DNA of 46,110 nucleotides from Oligoflexales bacterium (lineage in GTDB: Bacteria > Bdellovibrionota_B > Oligoflexia > Oligoflexales > RGVZ01). Shown here in pieces: positions 16,203-24,592 of this stretch; the stretch's first letter is position 1; the number at the start of each line of letters is the position of its first letter. The position numbers and the translations under genes are program-made. The DNA lies in the NCBI GenBank assembly GCA_947445775.1, contig CANFEB010000019.1:1-46110 (forward strand), read 5' to 3'. The notes under the pieces are model-generated. The model made no database searches. It saw nothing but the letters and a program-made list of their open reading frames with translations, and had not been told where the DNA came from.

Positions 16203-17495
16203 CTATGCGAGCATGAGCAACTCGATGGAGTCAAAACCATCAATCACCTCAACCGCATGAAGTTTATATTTTTTACTCAGGGAAGAAACAGCAAATTGCT
16301 GCTCTAATTTTCGTGCGATCCGCAGGCGGTCGCGTTGGGATACGCGCCCAAGCTTGATCTCAGAGATTATAATCTTTTTATTGGGTATTTCGCGGACAAT
16401 GTCCCACTCTATATTTTTCTCCCAGTATCTTTTTGCGTTCTTAAACCGATCCCTGACCAGCTTCTCTAAAACATGTCCAGCATGAATCTTAATCATTTCT
16501 GATTTTTCAATTGCGCTTAAAATGTGCCACCGACTCCTCAGCGGTGAGTAGGTGCCGAACCAAAATAACAGGGCGGGATCACCCAACCGATAAAAACTAA
16601 GTTTCGAATCACGCTCATTTGCGCCAAAGGGTGTGTCCCTGTGGACAAATCCGAGATCCACAAGAAGTTTAAGTGGGCGCGTAAGATTGGTTGCGGGCTG
16701 GCCAAGACGGCCTGCTATTTCCGAAATTTTATGGCTACCGCGACCGATGCATTCAAGGATCGATCTCGCCATATTTCCAATAGCTCCTTCATCCTTCAGG
16801 ATGCGCCCTGGTTCGTCCTCCATGATAGATCCCGATTCAAAGTACAGCGCATCCGCTATTCGTAAAGGGTCCACTGTTTTTAGTTTATCAAGGGACCTCC
16901 AATAGCGCGGCAAGCCGCCGGTCAACGTATATAACATGAGAGAGTTTTGATTTTTGCCGTCAAAATCGAGTGCATGACAAAAATGTTTGTACCCCATAGG
17001 CGCGATTTTCAAAGTAAGTTCGCTGCGGCCGTACAGGGGTTCATTGCTATCGGTGACAAGGCCGTGCATGAGTGATTGAGAAGACCCCGCTAGAATCAGC
17101 ATAGAACCCTTTGGGAGGGAGTGGTCGACAAATTTCTGGATGATAGACGGGAGTTCGGGCGATGCTTCCACCAGGTATTGAAATTCATCGATACACAATA
17201 GCCAAGGCCCTTTCACTGATTTCAATAGATTGAAAAAATCAGTCCAATTCTTTGGGCGCAGGGGAAAACCAATGGAATCCGCAATGTCATTTACAATTTG
17301 CTCGACCTGTAGCAATTGATGCCCTTCAATAGCCTGACTGTACGAGAACTGACGCTGTGCAAGCCAGTGCCGTAGCAATGCGGTCTTTCCCACGCGCCGC
17401 CTTCCGAACAAAATGACGAGACCGCCACCCGCTTTTTCGCATTGGTCCAAACTAGACATTTCATCTTTTCGGTTTACAAATACCTTCACGGGCAC
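16203..17495 (-). CDS. AAA ATPase with DUF234-like C-terminus
   Basis: The 430-residue protein has Walker A GRRRVGKTALL near residue 35 and Walker B LLCIDEFQYL near 100, a winged-helix middle (KISEIAGRLGQPATNL) and a C-terminal region with IIISEIKLG, a PD-(D/E)XK-like nuclease signature. This is the archaeal-type ATPase/DUF234 architecture, often found scattered in genomes as accessory genes; its function is not established. A long palindrome lies 37 bases upstream of the start and may be its operator. Confidence 0.75.
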   Translation of the reverse strand: MPVKVFVNRKDEMSSLDQCEKAGGGLVILFGRRRVGKTALLRHWLAQRQFSYSQAIEGHQLLQVEQIVNDIADSIGFPLRPKNWTDFFNLLKSVKGPWLLCIDEFQYLVEASPELPSIIQKFVDHSLPKGSMLILAGSSQSLMHGLVTDSNEPLYGRSELTLKIAPMGYKHFCHALDFDGKNQNSLMLYTLTGGLPRYWRSLDKLKTVDPLRIADALYFESGSIMEDEPGRILKDEGAIGNMARSILECIGRGSHKISEIAGRLGQPATNLTRPLKLLVDLGFVHRDTPFGANERDSKLSFYRLGDPALLFWFGTYSPLRSRWHILSAIEKSEMIKIHAGHVLEKLVRDRFKNAKRYWEKNIEWDIVREIPNKKIIISEIKLGRVSQRDRLRIARKLEQQFAVSSLSKKYKLHAVEVIDGFDSIELLMLA

Positions 17496-17523
17496 CCCTC
17501 GATCTGCCTTGCGCAGACATAAT

Positions 17524-17570
17524 ATGCTTATAAAACATTATGCTTTATAAACATAATGTTTTAAACGCAT
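17524..17570. promoter_or_regulatory. Long palindrome upstream of the DUF234 ATPase
   Basis: AAAACATTATG (17532-17542) and CATAATGTTTT (17552-17562) form a perfect 11-bp inverted repeat, extended by a T-A pair and by outer ATGC/GCAT arms (17524-17527, 17567-17570). The 9-base centre is CTTTATAAA. Its position upstream of the ATPase start suggests an operator; a hairpin role is also possible. Confidence 0.5.
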
Positions 17571-17650
17571 AAAAGACTGCCATAAGATTAGCCTCAAGGG
17601 ATCACGAATCAGGCCGATTGACCTCAAACGAGGTGTCGAATAAAACGAAA

Positions 17651-19135
17651 CTATCGTGTTGCGGCCTGGGCCGCCGAGATCACGTCCGCAATCGGCATGC
17701 CCCGGGTTTCCTCCCCTGAGGTCATATCCTTGAAATTGGCGGTGCGCGCCGCCATTTCCGAACCACCAACGGTAACCACGTGGGTATAACCAAGGCGGCT
17801 GGCATACTTGAACTGGTTGCCCACCTTGCCCTCGGTCAAGCCGATATCTGCGCTGACGCCCGCATTGCGCAGCAGGGAAACCACTTCAAAGGCATAAGGC
17901 AGCGCGTCGTGAGAGGCCACAGCCACCATCACGCCCCCAGGCATGGTCGAAGGCGACGAGCCTGGGGCAGTCCCGAGTTCTTCAATTCCCGCAACAAGAC
18001 GGTCAAGGCCAATCGACCCGCCGACTCCAGGCAACTCTCGATTGGTGAAGCGCGAGGCCAGATCATTGTAGCGCCCCCCGGAGCTGACCGACCCAAACCC
18101 AGGCAACTGGTCAAGAGTCGTCTCAAAAACAACCCCTGTATAATAACCAAGGCCCCGGGCAATACTCAGGTCGAGATTAAACTTAACGCCTTTCAGGTCA
18201 CCGGCGCGATTAAGCAAATCCAAGATCGCCGTGACGCGCTCCAAATGCGGCTCCAAGGCCGCCAAGGCAACGGGATTCTCCGTGGTGACAATACTGCGCA
18301 GGCGATTCAAATCAGCCTGGCCATCCGCAGACTTTGCCGTGATGGCGCGAACGACCAAATTTGCAGCCTCTTCGGAAGGCCTGCCATGAGCAGGAATCGC
18401 CGCCAGCAGCCGGCGGACTTCCCCCTCCCCCGCCTTGGCGAGTTTGTCGATAGCGATTAGAGCTTTGGTTTCATTGGCCGGCGAAATTTGGCTGCCGTAA
18501 GCCGCCGTCAAAATACCCGACAAAACTCCCCGGTGGTTGATGTGCATCGTGACACCGCCGCAAGGCACGCGGCTCAATACCGTGGCCAAAGCCAGCATCA
18601 CTTCAACGTCGGCCGCCACCGAATCAACTCCGATGATGTCAAAATCGCATTGGCCAAACTCGCGGTAACGCCCCTTTTGGGTGTTCTCCCCGCGCCAGAC
18701 TTCTCCGATTTGCAATTTCTTGAAGGGAAAAACCAACTCCCCCTGATGCTCGGCAATAAAGCGCGCAAAAGGAATCGTCAGGTCGAAACGCAGCGCCACA
18801 CGGCGCCCGCCATGATCCTCAAACCGGTAAACTTGTTTGTCGGTTTCTTCGCCGCCTTGACCCAGCAGAGTTTCTTCGTATTCAAGGGCGGGCGTGGAAA
18901 TTTCTTGAAATGCCGCCCGGCGCGCCACCGTCCGGATTTCACCAAGGACCAGTTGGCGCAAGCGCATCGGCCCAGGCAGGTAGTCCCTAAAACCCTTTAA
19001 CTTGCGCGGATCAATCCGCGGTTGGGCTGTCGGCGGAGGCGTCCCGGCGAGTTGGTCGCTTGCCGGATTTTTTGACGGATTTGAGTTGCTGGCCTGGGCC
19101 GGATTTTTCTTTTGATTCAAAGGATTTTTGTCCAC
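17651..19135 (-). CDS. hisS: Histidyl-tRNA synthetase with N-terminal extension
   Basis: The 494-residue class II synthetase charges tRNA-His. The core begins at KLKGFRDYLPGPM. Motif 2 is RGENTQKGRYREFGQCDFDI, the HisA signature is RGLGYYTGVVFE, and the C-terminal anticodon domain starts near VMVAVASHDALPYAFEV. About 43 residues precede the core: an Asn/Lys/Pro-rich, probably disordered leader from GTG 19135. No other ordinary start codon lies close to the core. The leader overlaps the 3' end of the upstream small gene by 125 bases in another frame, so the true start deserves care. Confidence 0.9.
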   Translation of the reverse strand: MDKNPLNQKKNPAQASNSNPSKNPASDQLAGTPPPTAQPRIDPRKLKGFRDYLPGPMRLRQLVLGEIRTVARRAAFQEISTPALEYEETLLGQGGEETDKQVYRFEDHGGRRVALRFDLTIPFARFIAEHQGELVFPFKKLQIGEVWRGENTQKGRYREFGQCDFDIIGVDSVAADVEVMLALATVLSRVPCGGVTMHINHRGVLSGILTAAYGSQISPANETKALIAIDKLAKAGEGEVRRLLAAIPAHGRPSEEAANLVVRAITAKSADGQADLNRLRSIVTTENPVALAALEPHLERVTAILDLLNRAGDLKGVKFNLDLSIARGLGYYTGVVFETTLDQLPGFGSVSSGGRYNDLASRFTNRELPGVGGSIGLDRLVAGIEELGTAPGSSPSTMPGGVMVAVASHDALPYAFEVVSLLRNAGVSADIGLTEGKVGNQFKYASRLGYTHVVTVGGSEMAARTANFKDMTSGEETRGMPIADVISAAQAATR

Positions 19136-19325
19136 TTACACCAGCCCCATAAAGAACTTCAATGGCCTTGGAATCTTTTTCGATTTTGGGACGCGGTGGA
19201 AACCAGCTAGATTTGCTGTCGAATGCCCACAAAGGCTCCCCCGTGTTCATACGGTCCAACAGCGAACGGTTGTGATCTTGACGGCGCTTTGCGTTTTTTT
19301 CATCATCTGACATATCTTTGGACAT
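19011..19325 (-). CDS. Small hydrophilic protein overlapping hisS
   Basis: ATG 19325 has GGAG seven bases upstream. The 104-residue product is charged, with a possible folded part (RSLLDRMNTGEPLWAFD, then SSWFPPRPKIE) and a Lys/Ser-rich disordered tail that overlaps the hisS leader. No family recognised. The strong ribosome site and upstream position suggest it is translated and coupled to hisS. Confidence 0.5.
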   Translation of the reverse strand: MSKDMSDDEKNAKRRQDHNRSLLDRMNTGEPLWAFDSKSSWFPPRPKIEKDSKAIEVLYGAGVSGQKSFESKEKSGPGQQLKSVKKSGKRPTRRDASADSPTAD

Positions 19326-19374
19326 GCTCTGACTCCAAGTTTGCCTTTAGCCTACCAGATTCGTACCAGAATCC

Positions 19375-21102
19375 TCAAAGGATTGCCTTCCAGCCCCACA
19401 GAAAAAACCGGACTGATGGGGTCCAATTGTCATAAGAACGCGGAAAACTGGGCTTTTGAAGGCGGCAAGATTCAAAGGCCGCGTCACGGACCCCACCTGA
19501 TCCATTGATCACAGGCGTCGTCATGGCACTCGCCCGTTCCAGCATTTCAGGCAAAGTCACAGCACAGCCCGTTGGCGCAAATCCCGTTGTAGACAAGGCA
19601 AATGCCCCATAGTCCGCCTGGTTACCAACGGTTTCCGTCCGGTTGCGGTCGGATTTAAAAGCATCCCATGTGAAATAACGGGGAAGCACAGTTGTTCCGG
19701 CCGCTTTCGATTGAGACTGGAAATAATCCCGCGGACCCGCCACCACAAATTCAACGCGGGAACTGCCGTTGGCCAGAGAAACCAACCCCGCCCAACGCGC
19801 CATAAACTGGCTTTCCAGTTCGGATTCGACCACCTCATGAAAGCCGTGGGTCCAGACACGCTCAACATGCAAAATTTTCAAATCAGCAATCACATTGCGA
19901 TTGACCGAAAAACTCGAATGATATGCCCCACCAGTAAAGGCCTGGTCGAACTCGAAATCAAAAAGGACCCCCTCAAGGGCCGAACCATACCAGTTATACT
20001 TCTGGCGTTGGGCGTTCGTGGCAGATCCAGAAAGGCTCGCCGACATATCGGCAACGGTCTTGGTGCGAGATCCCTCATCAAGGTTGAAGCCATAATTGCC
20101 CGCGGTGACAAACAGGGTCTCGATGGTGCCATCGGCCCGCCGTCCTTGGGCCTTGGCCACCCAATAATTTTTTGAATTGGGCAGATCGAAATTGCGGCGG
20201 TCCAAACAACGCTGGCGGGCACCATCGTAATTCAAGCATTCCGCCGGACCTGCCATTGGATTTGTGCCTCTCGATTCGTCCAACACGACCGGAAAAAGAT
20301 CAAACTGACGGGGAAACCGGACAACCTCTGCACGAACTGGTGCAGAGAAGTTGACGATGCTAGGATCTAAGCCGCCATCAAAAACGGCGACATTGTCTTG
20401 CAGCACCGTCAATCGGTCGCAACTCGTGCCCATGGCCCGTGTGGTTTCCATGTTGAATTGAAAGGTGCCGACATCTGCCGTGCCGCCCTGGCGGTATTGA
20501 TCGGTGGCAAAGTCTCCCACCAGACAATGCATCGAAGCCGTCATTCGGCTCGGATCCGGCAGCATCGGAGCGCTGGGGGCCAACCCCGAAAAACTGCCCT
20601 GATTACTTCCTTCATTGGGCTTGAACACCACGTCCACCACAGCGGCAAAGGTATCCCCGCCGATTCGCGCATAGAGTTTGTAGATGGTCAGGGCGAGTTT
20701 ACGGTCTTTTACACGCCCTTTGGTGGATCCATAGAGCAGCCCTTCGGCTTGTTCCGCAGGTTTTGAAAGCCATTTGAATGAGGCCGCGGCCTCTGGCGGA
20801 ACCTTGGCGCGGATTTCCAGCGCGCAGACGTCGCCCTCGGTGATGGCCTCGCCGGGAAACGCCACGCGGCCGGCTGCGCTGGAATTAGGCGGCGTTGACG
20901 GCGTTGACGATGCACGTCCAATGACGGTGTTTCCGCGATCGCAAAGCAACTTATAGGAAATTTCTGGCAAATTCAGATCGGCCGGGTCGACACCATCAAT
21001 CGAGGCAAGGATGCTGCGCGGTCCATCCCCAACTTTAGCAGTCGTGCGGCAGGCCGTGGGGCTGACAATGAAGGCAGCCAATGCTATGACGCTTAAACGC
21101 AT
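19375..21102 (-). CDS. Large secreted protein or lipoprotein, unknown
   Basis: The product is about 575 residues from ATG 21102, preferred over an in-frame GTG at 21108 because GGGG lies eight bases before the ATG. A signal peptide (MRLSVIALAAFIVSPTAC) ends in a degenerate lipobox, so anchoring is likely but not certain. The mature protein is beta-rich with scattered cysteines (CLVGDF, CLNYDGARQRCLDRR), suggesting a disulfide-bonded extracytoplasmic protein. A GVDGVD-like repeat (20888-20903) underlies the STPSTPP segment. No family recognised. Confidence 0.6.
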   Translation of the reverse strand: MRLSVIALAAFIVSPTACRTTAKVGDGPRSILASIDGVDPADLNLPEISYKLLCDRGNTVIGRASSTPSTPPNSSAAGRVAFPGEAITEGDVCALEIRAKVPPEAAASFKWLSKPAEQAEGLLYGSTKGRVKDRKLALTIYKLYARIGGDTFAAVVDVVFKPNEGSNQGSFSGLAPSAPMLPDPSRMTASMHCLVGDFATDQYRQGGTADVGTFQFNMETTRAMGTSCDRLTVLQDNVAVFDGGLDPSIVNFSAPVRAEVVRFPRQFDLFPVVLDESRGTNPMAGPAECLNYDGARQRCLDRRNFDLPNSKNYWVAKAQGRRADGTIETLFVTAGNYGFNLDEGSRTKTVADMSASLSGSATNAQRQKYNWYGSALEGVLFDFEFDQAFTGGAYHSSFSVNRNVIADLKILHVERVWTHGFHEVVESELESQFMARWAGLVSLANGSSRVEFVVAGPRDYFQSQSKAAGTTVLPRYFTWDAFKSDRNRTETVGNQADYGAFALSTTGFAPTGCAVTLPEMLERASAMTTPVINGSGGVRDAAFESCRLQKPSFPRSYDNWTPSVRFFLWGWKAIL

Positions 21103-21259
21103 GATCACCCCGAAATTCTTGTTTCCGTTATTGTCGCCTTCCTGAGGTTTTTTGACAAATATTAATGAAGGGCTATGCTGGGCCGTCGCCTCTGTTTCGT
21201 CATCTCGGTTTCATCATCATTAACTGCCTTCATTCCCCGAACCCTAGGAGTGCCCTGCA

Positions 21260-22414
21260 TTGTCTGAAGTCGCTCCTCAAAAATCGCTGCGAGTCCTGCA
21301 CATTGCCTCGGAAAAGACTTGGCGGGGCGGCGAAAACCAAATCCGCCTGCTCATGGAAGGGATGAAATCCCGGGGCCACGAGCCATTTCTGGCAGCTGAC
21401 CCAGCCAGCGCAATCTTGTCACGCCTGGGCCAGACATTTCCCTCGGTGGCGGTGTCGATGGCTCGGCTTTCCTGGGGATTGACGGTTTTGAGGCTGCACC
21501 GTTTCTGTCAGCGCCACGGCATTTTTTTGATCGATGCCCATAGTTCCAAGGCCCATGATTTGGGCTTGGGGCTCGTGTTCTTGGACCAACGGCGCAAATT
21601 GGTCGTCCATCGCCGGGTCGACTATCCCGTTGGCGGCGGCTTTTTGTCCGCCGCTCCCGCCACCGCCATCAAATATCGGACCAAAAAAGTTGCCCGATAT
21701 GTCGCAATTTCAAGGGCTATTGCCAAAGTTTTGGAGGCAGGCGGAATCGCACCGGAAAGAATCGCCACGGTCCGCAGCGCAGTCGAGTCAGGTCCCCACG
21801 AGAACATCAACCGTGACGAGGCCAGAAGATCCCTGCGCACCCTTCTTGGCCTATCATCCAACTCGCTTTTGTTTGGCAACGCTTCAGCTTTATCCGAGCA
21901 AAAGGGTTATGGTTACTTGATGGCGGCGAGTGCACTTCTTAAGGACAACCAAATCGACTTTCATTGCGTCATTGCCGGCGACGGCCCCCAGCGCGATCAA
22001 CTAGAAGCCCAGCGCATCGACTTGCAACTGGACAACCACGTTAGCTTCCTTGGCTTCATCAAAGAAGTCCCCGAGTTTCTTGCAGGTCTCGACATTTTTG
22101 TCATGACGTCCATCGATGAGGGCCTGGGCACTGCGGCCCTCGATGCCTGCCACGCCGGCTGCGCGATGATCGTGTCGGATGTTGGCGGGCTACCGGAAAT
22201 CGTCAGCCACGAAAACTCTGGCCTGCTAGTTCCAATCCGCGACCCCGCCGCCATTGCCGCGGCTATGACGCGCCTCGCCCGCGACTCAGCATTGCGGGAT
22301 CGGCTGGCCCGCGCCGGGCAAATTAAAGTCCGGCAAGAGTTTTCCGTCGCCTCCATGGTCGAAGGCAATTTGGCTGTTTATCGAGATGTTATTAGCGTTG
22401 GTTATGGTCAGTAG
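21260..22414 (+). CDS. Glycosyltransferase family 4 (GT-B)
   Basis: The 384-residue protein resembles GT4 enzymes that build lipopolysaccharide core or capsule. The N-terminal domain opens RVLHIASEKTWRGGENQIRL. The C-terminal Rossmann domain has FGNASALSEQKGYGYLM, VIAGDGPQRDQLE, LAGLDIFVMTSIDEGLG and SDVGGLPEIVSHENSGLLVP, the nucleotide-sugar site. The usual EX7E motif reads EGLGTAALD, with Asp in the second position. TTG 21260 follows TAGGAG at nine bases. Donor and acceptor unknown. Confidence 0.85.
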   Translation: MSEVAPQKSLRVLHIASEKTWRGGENQIRLLMEGMKSRGHEPFLAADPASAILSRLGQTFPSVAVSMARLSWGLTVLRLHRFCQRHGIFLIDAHSSKAHDLGLGLVFLDQRRKLVVHRRVDYPVGGGFLSAAPATAIKYRTKKVARYVAISRAIAKVLEAGGIAPERIATVRSAVESGPHENINRDEARRSLRTLLGLSSNSLLFGNASALSEQKGYGYLMAASALLKDNQIDFHCVIAGDGPQRDQLEAQRIDLQLDNHVSFLGFIKEVPEFLAGLDIFVMTSIDEGLGTAALDACHAGCAMIVSDVGGLPEIVSHENSGLLVPIRDPAAIAAAMTRLARDSALRDRLARAGQIKVRQEFSVASMVEGNLAVYRDVISVGYGQ

Positions 22415-22539
22415 ATCTTCCCCCCATTGTCTTTGCTAGACTTCGCTTGCGGTTTTCCAGTTTAAACTTCCCGTCATCGGAATACCCACTCACAGGCAGG
22501 TATTATTTTAAGAGCGAACGGGAGCGGGGGGTTGGGCGT

Positions 22540-23004
22540 TTGACCAAAACAGACATTAGAAAGCTAGCCGAACATTGGCGGGATTCATCACTCAATGACC
22601 GGCGCCTTTTTCGCATAATCTGGTTCTCCTTTTGGGGCGCTCGGGAATATCTGCCAGTGAAAACTTGGTCTTGGATTTGCAAAAAATCACCAAATTCAAT
22701 ATTGAGGGCAGGTATCCGGAAGAAGTTGCTGGCTGACGTTCAGGCGGATGAGCCTAAAAGTCGGCTTGTTTTATTTGGCTCCCACGCCAAGGGTCTGGCC
22801 CACAAAGACAGCGATCTTGATTTGTGTTTGATTTTTCCCAATCGGGTCGAAGACATCCAGGCGATTGGCAATAAAATTTCTATCGAACTGAATTTTCATC
22901 GGCACATTGCCGCAGATGTTCTTGTTTGTTACGAACGTGATTACCAAAAAAACCGCCTGTCACCGATCCTTCACGAAATCCGCACCTACGGTGTAGAGAT
23001 TTGA
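22540..23004 (+). CDS. MNT-type nucleotidyltransferase
   Basis: I choose TTG 22540, eight bases after a G-rich site; the frame is open back to 22447. The 154-residue product has the minimal nucleotidyltransferase signature LFGSHAKGLAHKDSDLDLCL (GSxxxGxxxxxSDxDL) and a C-terminal DVLVCYERDY strand. Such proteins are often paired with HEPN toxins and adenylylate them. No HEPN gene is adjacent; a broken HEPN-like gene lies 7 kb away. A helical N-terminus (KLAEHWRDSSLNDRRLFRII) is atypical. Confidence 0.7.
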   Translation: MTKTDIRKLAEHWRDSSLNDRRLFRIIWFSFWGAREYLPVKTWSWICKKSPNSILRAGIRKKLLADVQADEPKSRLVLFGSHAKGLAHKDSDLDLCLIFPNRVEDIQAIGNKISIELNFHRHIAADVLVCYERDYQKNRLSPILHEIRTYGVEI

Positions 23005-23038
23005 ATCATTGGCTGAATGACTTCGCTCACCAGCTCAT

Positions 23039-23077
23039 AAAAAAAACCGCCCCTCGCGTGAGAGACGGTTTTTTTTT
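23039..23077. terminator. Bidirectional rho-independent terminator
   Basis: AAAAAACCG...CTC pairs with GAG...CGGTTTTTT around a GCGT loop with two mismatches. It has A and T tracts on both sides and lies between the convergent nucleotidyltransferase and ahcY genes. Confidence 0.8.
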
Positions 23078-23080
23078 GTT

Positions 23081-23115
23081 CTTCGGACATTCCTTCGGCT
23101 TCGCCTCAGGATGAC
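23081..23115 (-). repeat. REP-like element
   Basis: The minus strand reads GTCATCCTGAGGCGAAGCCG followed by AAGGAATG. It shares the ATCC-GAG...AGCGAAGGA pattern with elements near 10766, 29210 and 29533 and can form a short GGCGAAGCC-type stem. Confidence 0.5.
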
Positions 23116-23137
23116 GACGGTGCGCTCCGAATGACAC

Positions 23138-24463
23138 TCAGTAACGGTAGTGATTCGGCTTGTATGGACCATCGACCTTGATGCGGAGGTATTCCGACTG
23201 CGCGCTGGAAAGCTTGCTCAGTTTCACGCCGAGTTTATCCAGGTGCAAACGGGCCACTTTCTCGTCCAGCAGTTTCGGCAAAACGTGCACACCAGGAGGA
23301 TACTTTTTAACACCGTCCTTGGAAGCATCTGTCCACAGTGCCAACTGGGCCAACACCTGATTGGTGAATGAGGTCGACATCACAAAGCTCGGATGACCCG
23401 TGGCACAACCAAGGTTTACGAGGCGCCCGCGTGCCAAAATGACCAGAGCCCGACCGTTGGGCAGCACAAACTTATCGACTTGGGGCTTGATATTAATTTC
23501 TTGAACGCCAGGAGATTTTTCCAACCAAGCGATTTTGATTTCGCTGTCAAAGTGGCCGATGTTGCACAAGATCGCCTCGTCCTTCATCTGGACAAAGTGC
23601 TTTTCGGTGATGACATCCATGCAGCCGGTCGCCGTGACGAAAATATCTGCAACGGGAGCCGCCAGTTCCATGGTGGTCACTTCATAGCCTTCCATTGCCG
23701 CTTGAAGCGCGCAAATCGGGTCGATCTCCGTGATCAAAACCCGGGCGCCAAGGCTGCGCAGGCTGTGGGCCGAGCCCTTGCCAACGTCACCGAAACCAGC
23801 AACCACAACCACTTTACCGGCAATCATGACGTCGGTGGCGCGCTTGATACCGTCCGCCAGGGATTCGCGGCAGCCGTACAGGTTGTCAAACTTCGATTTG
23901 GTGACCGAGTCGTTGACGTTGATGGTGGGGATTTTCAGCGTCCCGGCTTCAAACATTTGGACCAGGCGGTGAACCCCAGTGGTTGTTTCTTCGGAGATGC
24001 CTTTGATGCCTTTGAGATGCTGCGGATAGTGGTCATGAACCAAGTTAGTCAAATCGCCGCCGTCATCGAGGATCATATTGAGCGGCTGGTCACCGAACAT
24101 GACGGTCTCGCGGATGCACCATTCGTATTCGGCTTCCGTCTCGCCCTTCCAGGCAAACACAGGAATTCCAGCCGCGGCAATGGCCGCCGCTGCGTGATCC
24201 TGGGTCGAGAAAATGTTGCAGCTGGACCAGCGGACTTCTGCGCCAAGTTCCAGCAAAGTCTCAATCAGAACGGCCGTCTGGATGGTCATGTGAAGGCAAC
24301 CGGCAATGCGGGCGCCTTTGAGGGGCTTTTGGGGGCCAAATTCAGCACGCAGGGCCATCAGACCCGGCATTTCCTTCTCGGCGATCTGGATTTCCTTGCG
24401 GCCCCAATCGGCCAAACTCATGTCTTTAACCTTGAAGTCGCTCGTGCCAGTTTTCGTGCTCAT
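23138..24463 (-). CDS. ahcY: S-adenosylhomocysteinase
   Basis: The 441-residue cytoplasmic enzyme hydrolyses S-adenosylhomocysteine to adenosine and homocysteine in the methyl cycle. Visible features are [17 protein letters not shown], the [20 protein letters not shown] active-site segment, the NAD-binding [20 protein letters not shown], and the diagnostic C-terminus [14 protein letters not shown] 24463 follows GGAG and matches the family length; the frame is open 20 codons further. No riboswitch fits in the short region upstream. Confidence 0.95.
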   Translation of the reverse strand: MSTKTGTSDFKVKDMSLADWGRKEIQIAEKEMPGLMALRAEFGPQKPLKGARIAGCLHMTIQTAVLIETLLELGAEVRWSSCNIFSTQDHAAAAIAAAGIPVFAWKGETEAEYEWCIRETVMFGDQPLNMILDDGGDLTNLVHDHYPQHLKGIKGISEETTTGVHRLVQMFEAGTLKIPTINVNDSVTKSKFDNLYGCRESLADGIKRATDVMIAGKVVVVAGFGDVGKGSAHSLRSLGARVLITEIDPICALQAAMEGYEVTTMELAAPVADIFVTATGCMDVITEKHFVQMKDEAILCNIGHFDSEIKIAWLEKSPGVQEINIKPQVDKFVLPNGRALVILARGRLVNLGCATGHPSFVMSTSFTNQVLAQLALWTDASKDGVKKYPPGVHVLPKLLDEKVARLHLDKLGVKLSKLSSAQSEYLRIKVDGPYKPNHYRY

Positions 24464-24592
24464 GGGTTCTCCGTTATAGTCAGTTACCGTCAAAGTTGTC
24501 GCAATCGCCTTGTCTATTCCCATTGAGGATTAGAGACCTCTGGCATACCATGCGGAACGTTTTGGTCAAACCCTAAACCTGGTGGGCTGCGG

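Noticed and set aside
17780-18460. 226-codon open frame opposite hisS
   Set aside because: It is antisense to a conserved enzyme, with no domain or ribosome site.
23393-24526. 377-codon open frame on the plus strand opposite ahcY
   Set aside because: It is fully antisense to a clear housekeeping gene and shows no motif; it follows from the codon bias of the opposite strand.
24464-24592. SAH or SAM riboswitch upstream of ahcY
   Set aside because: The region is short and I see no matching conserved core or pairing.
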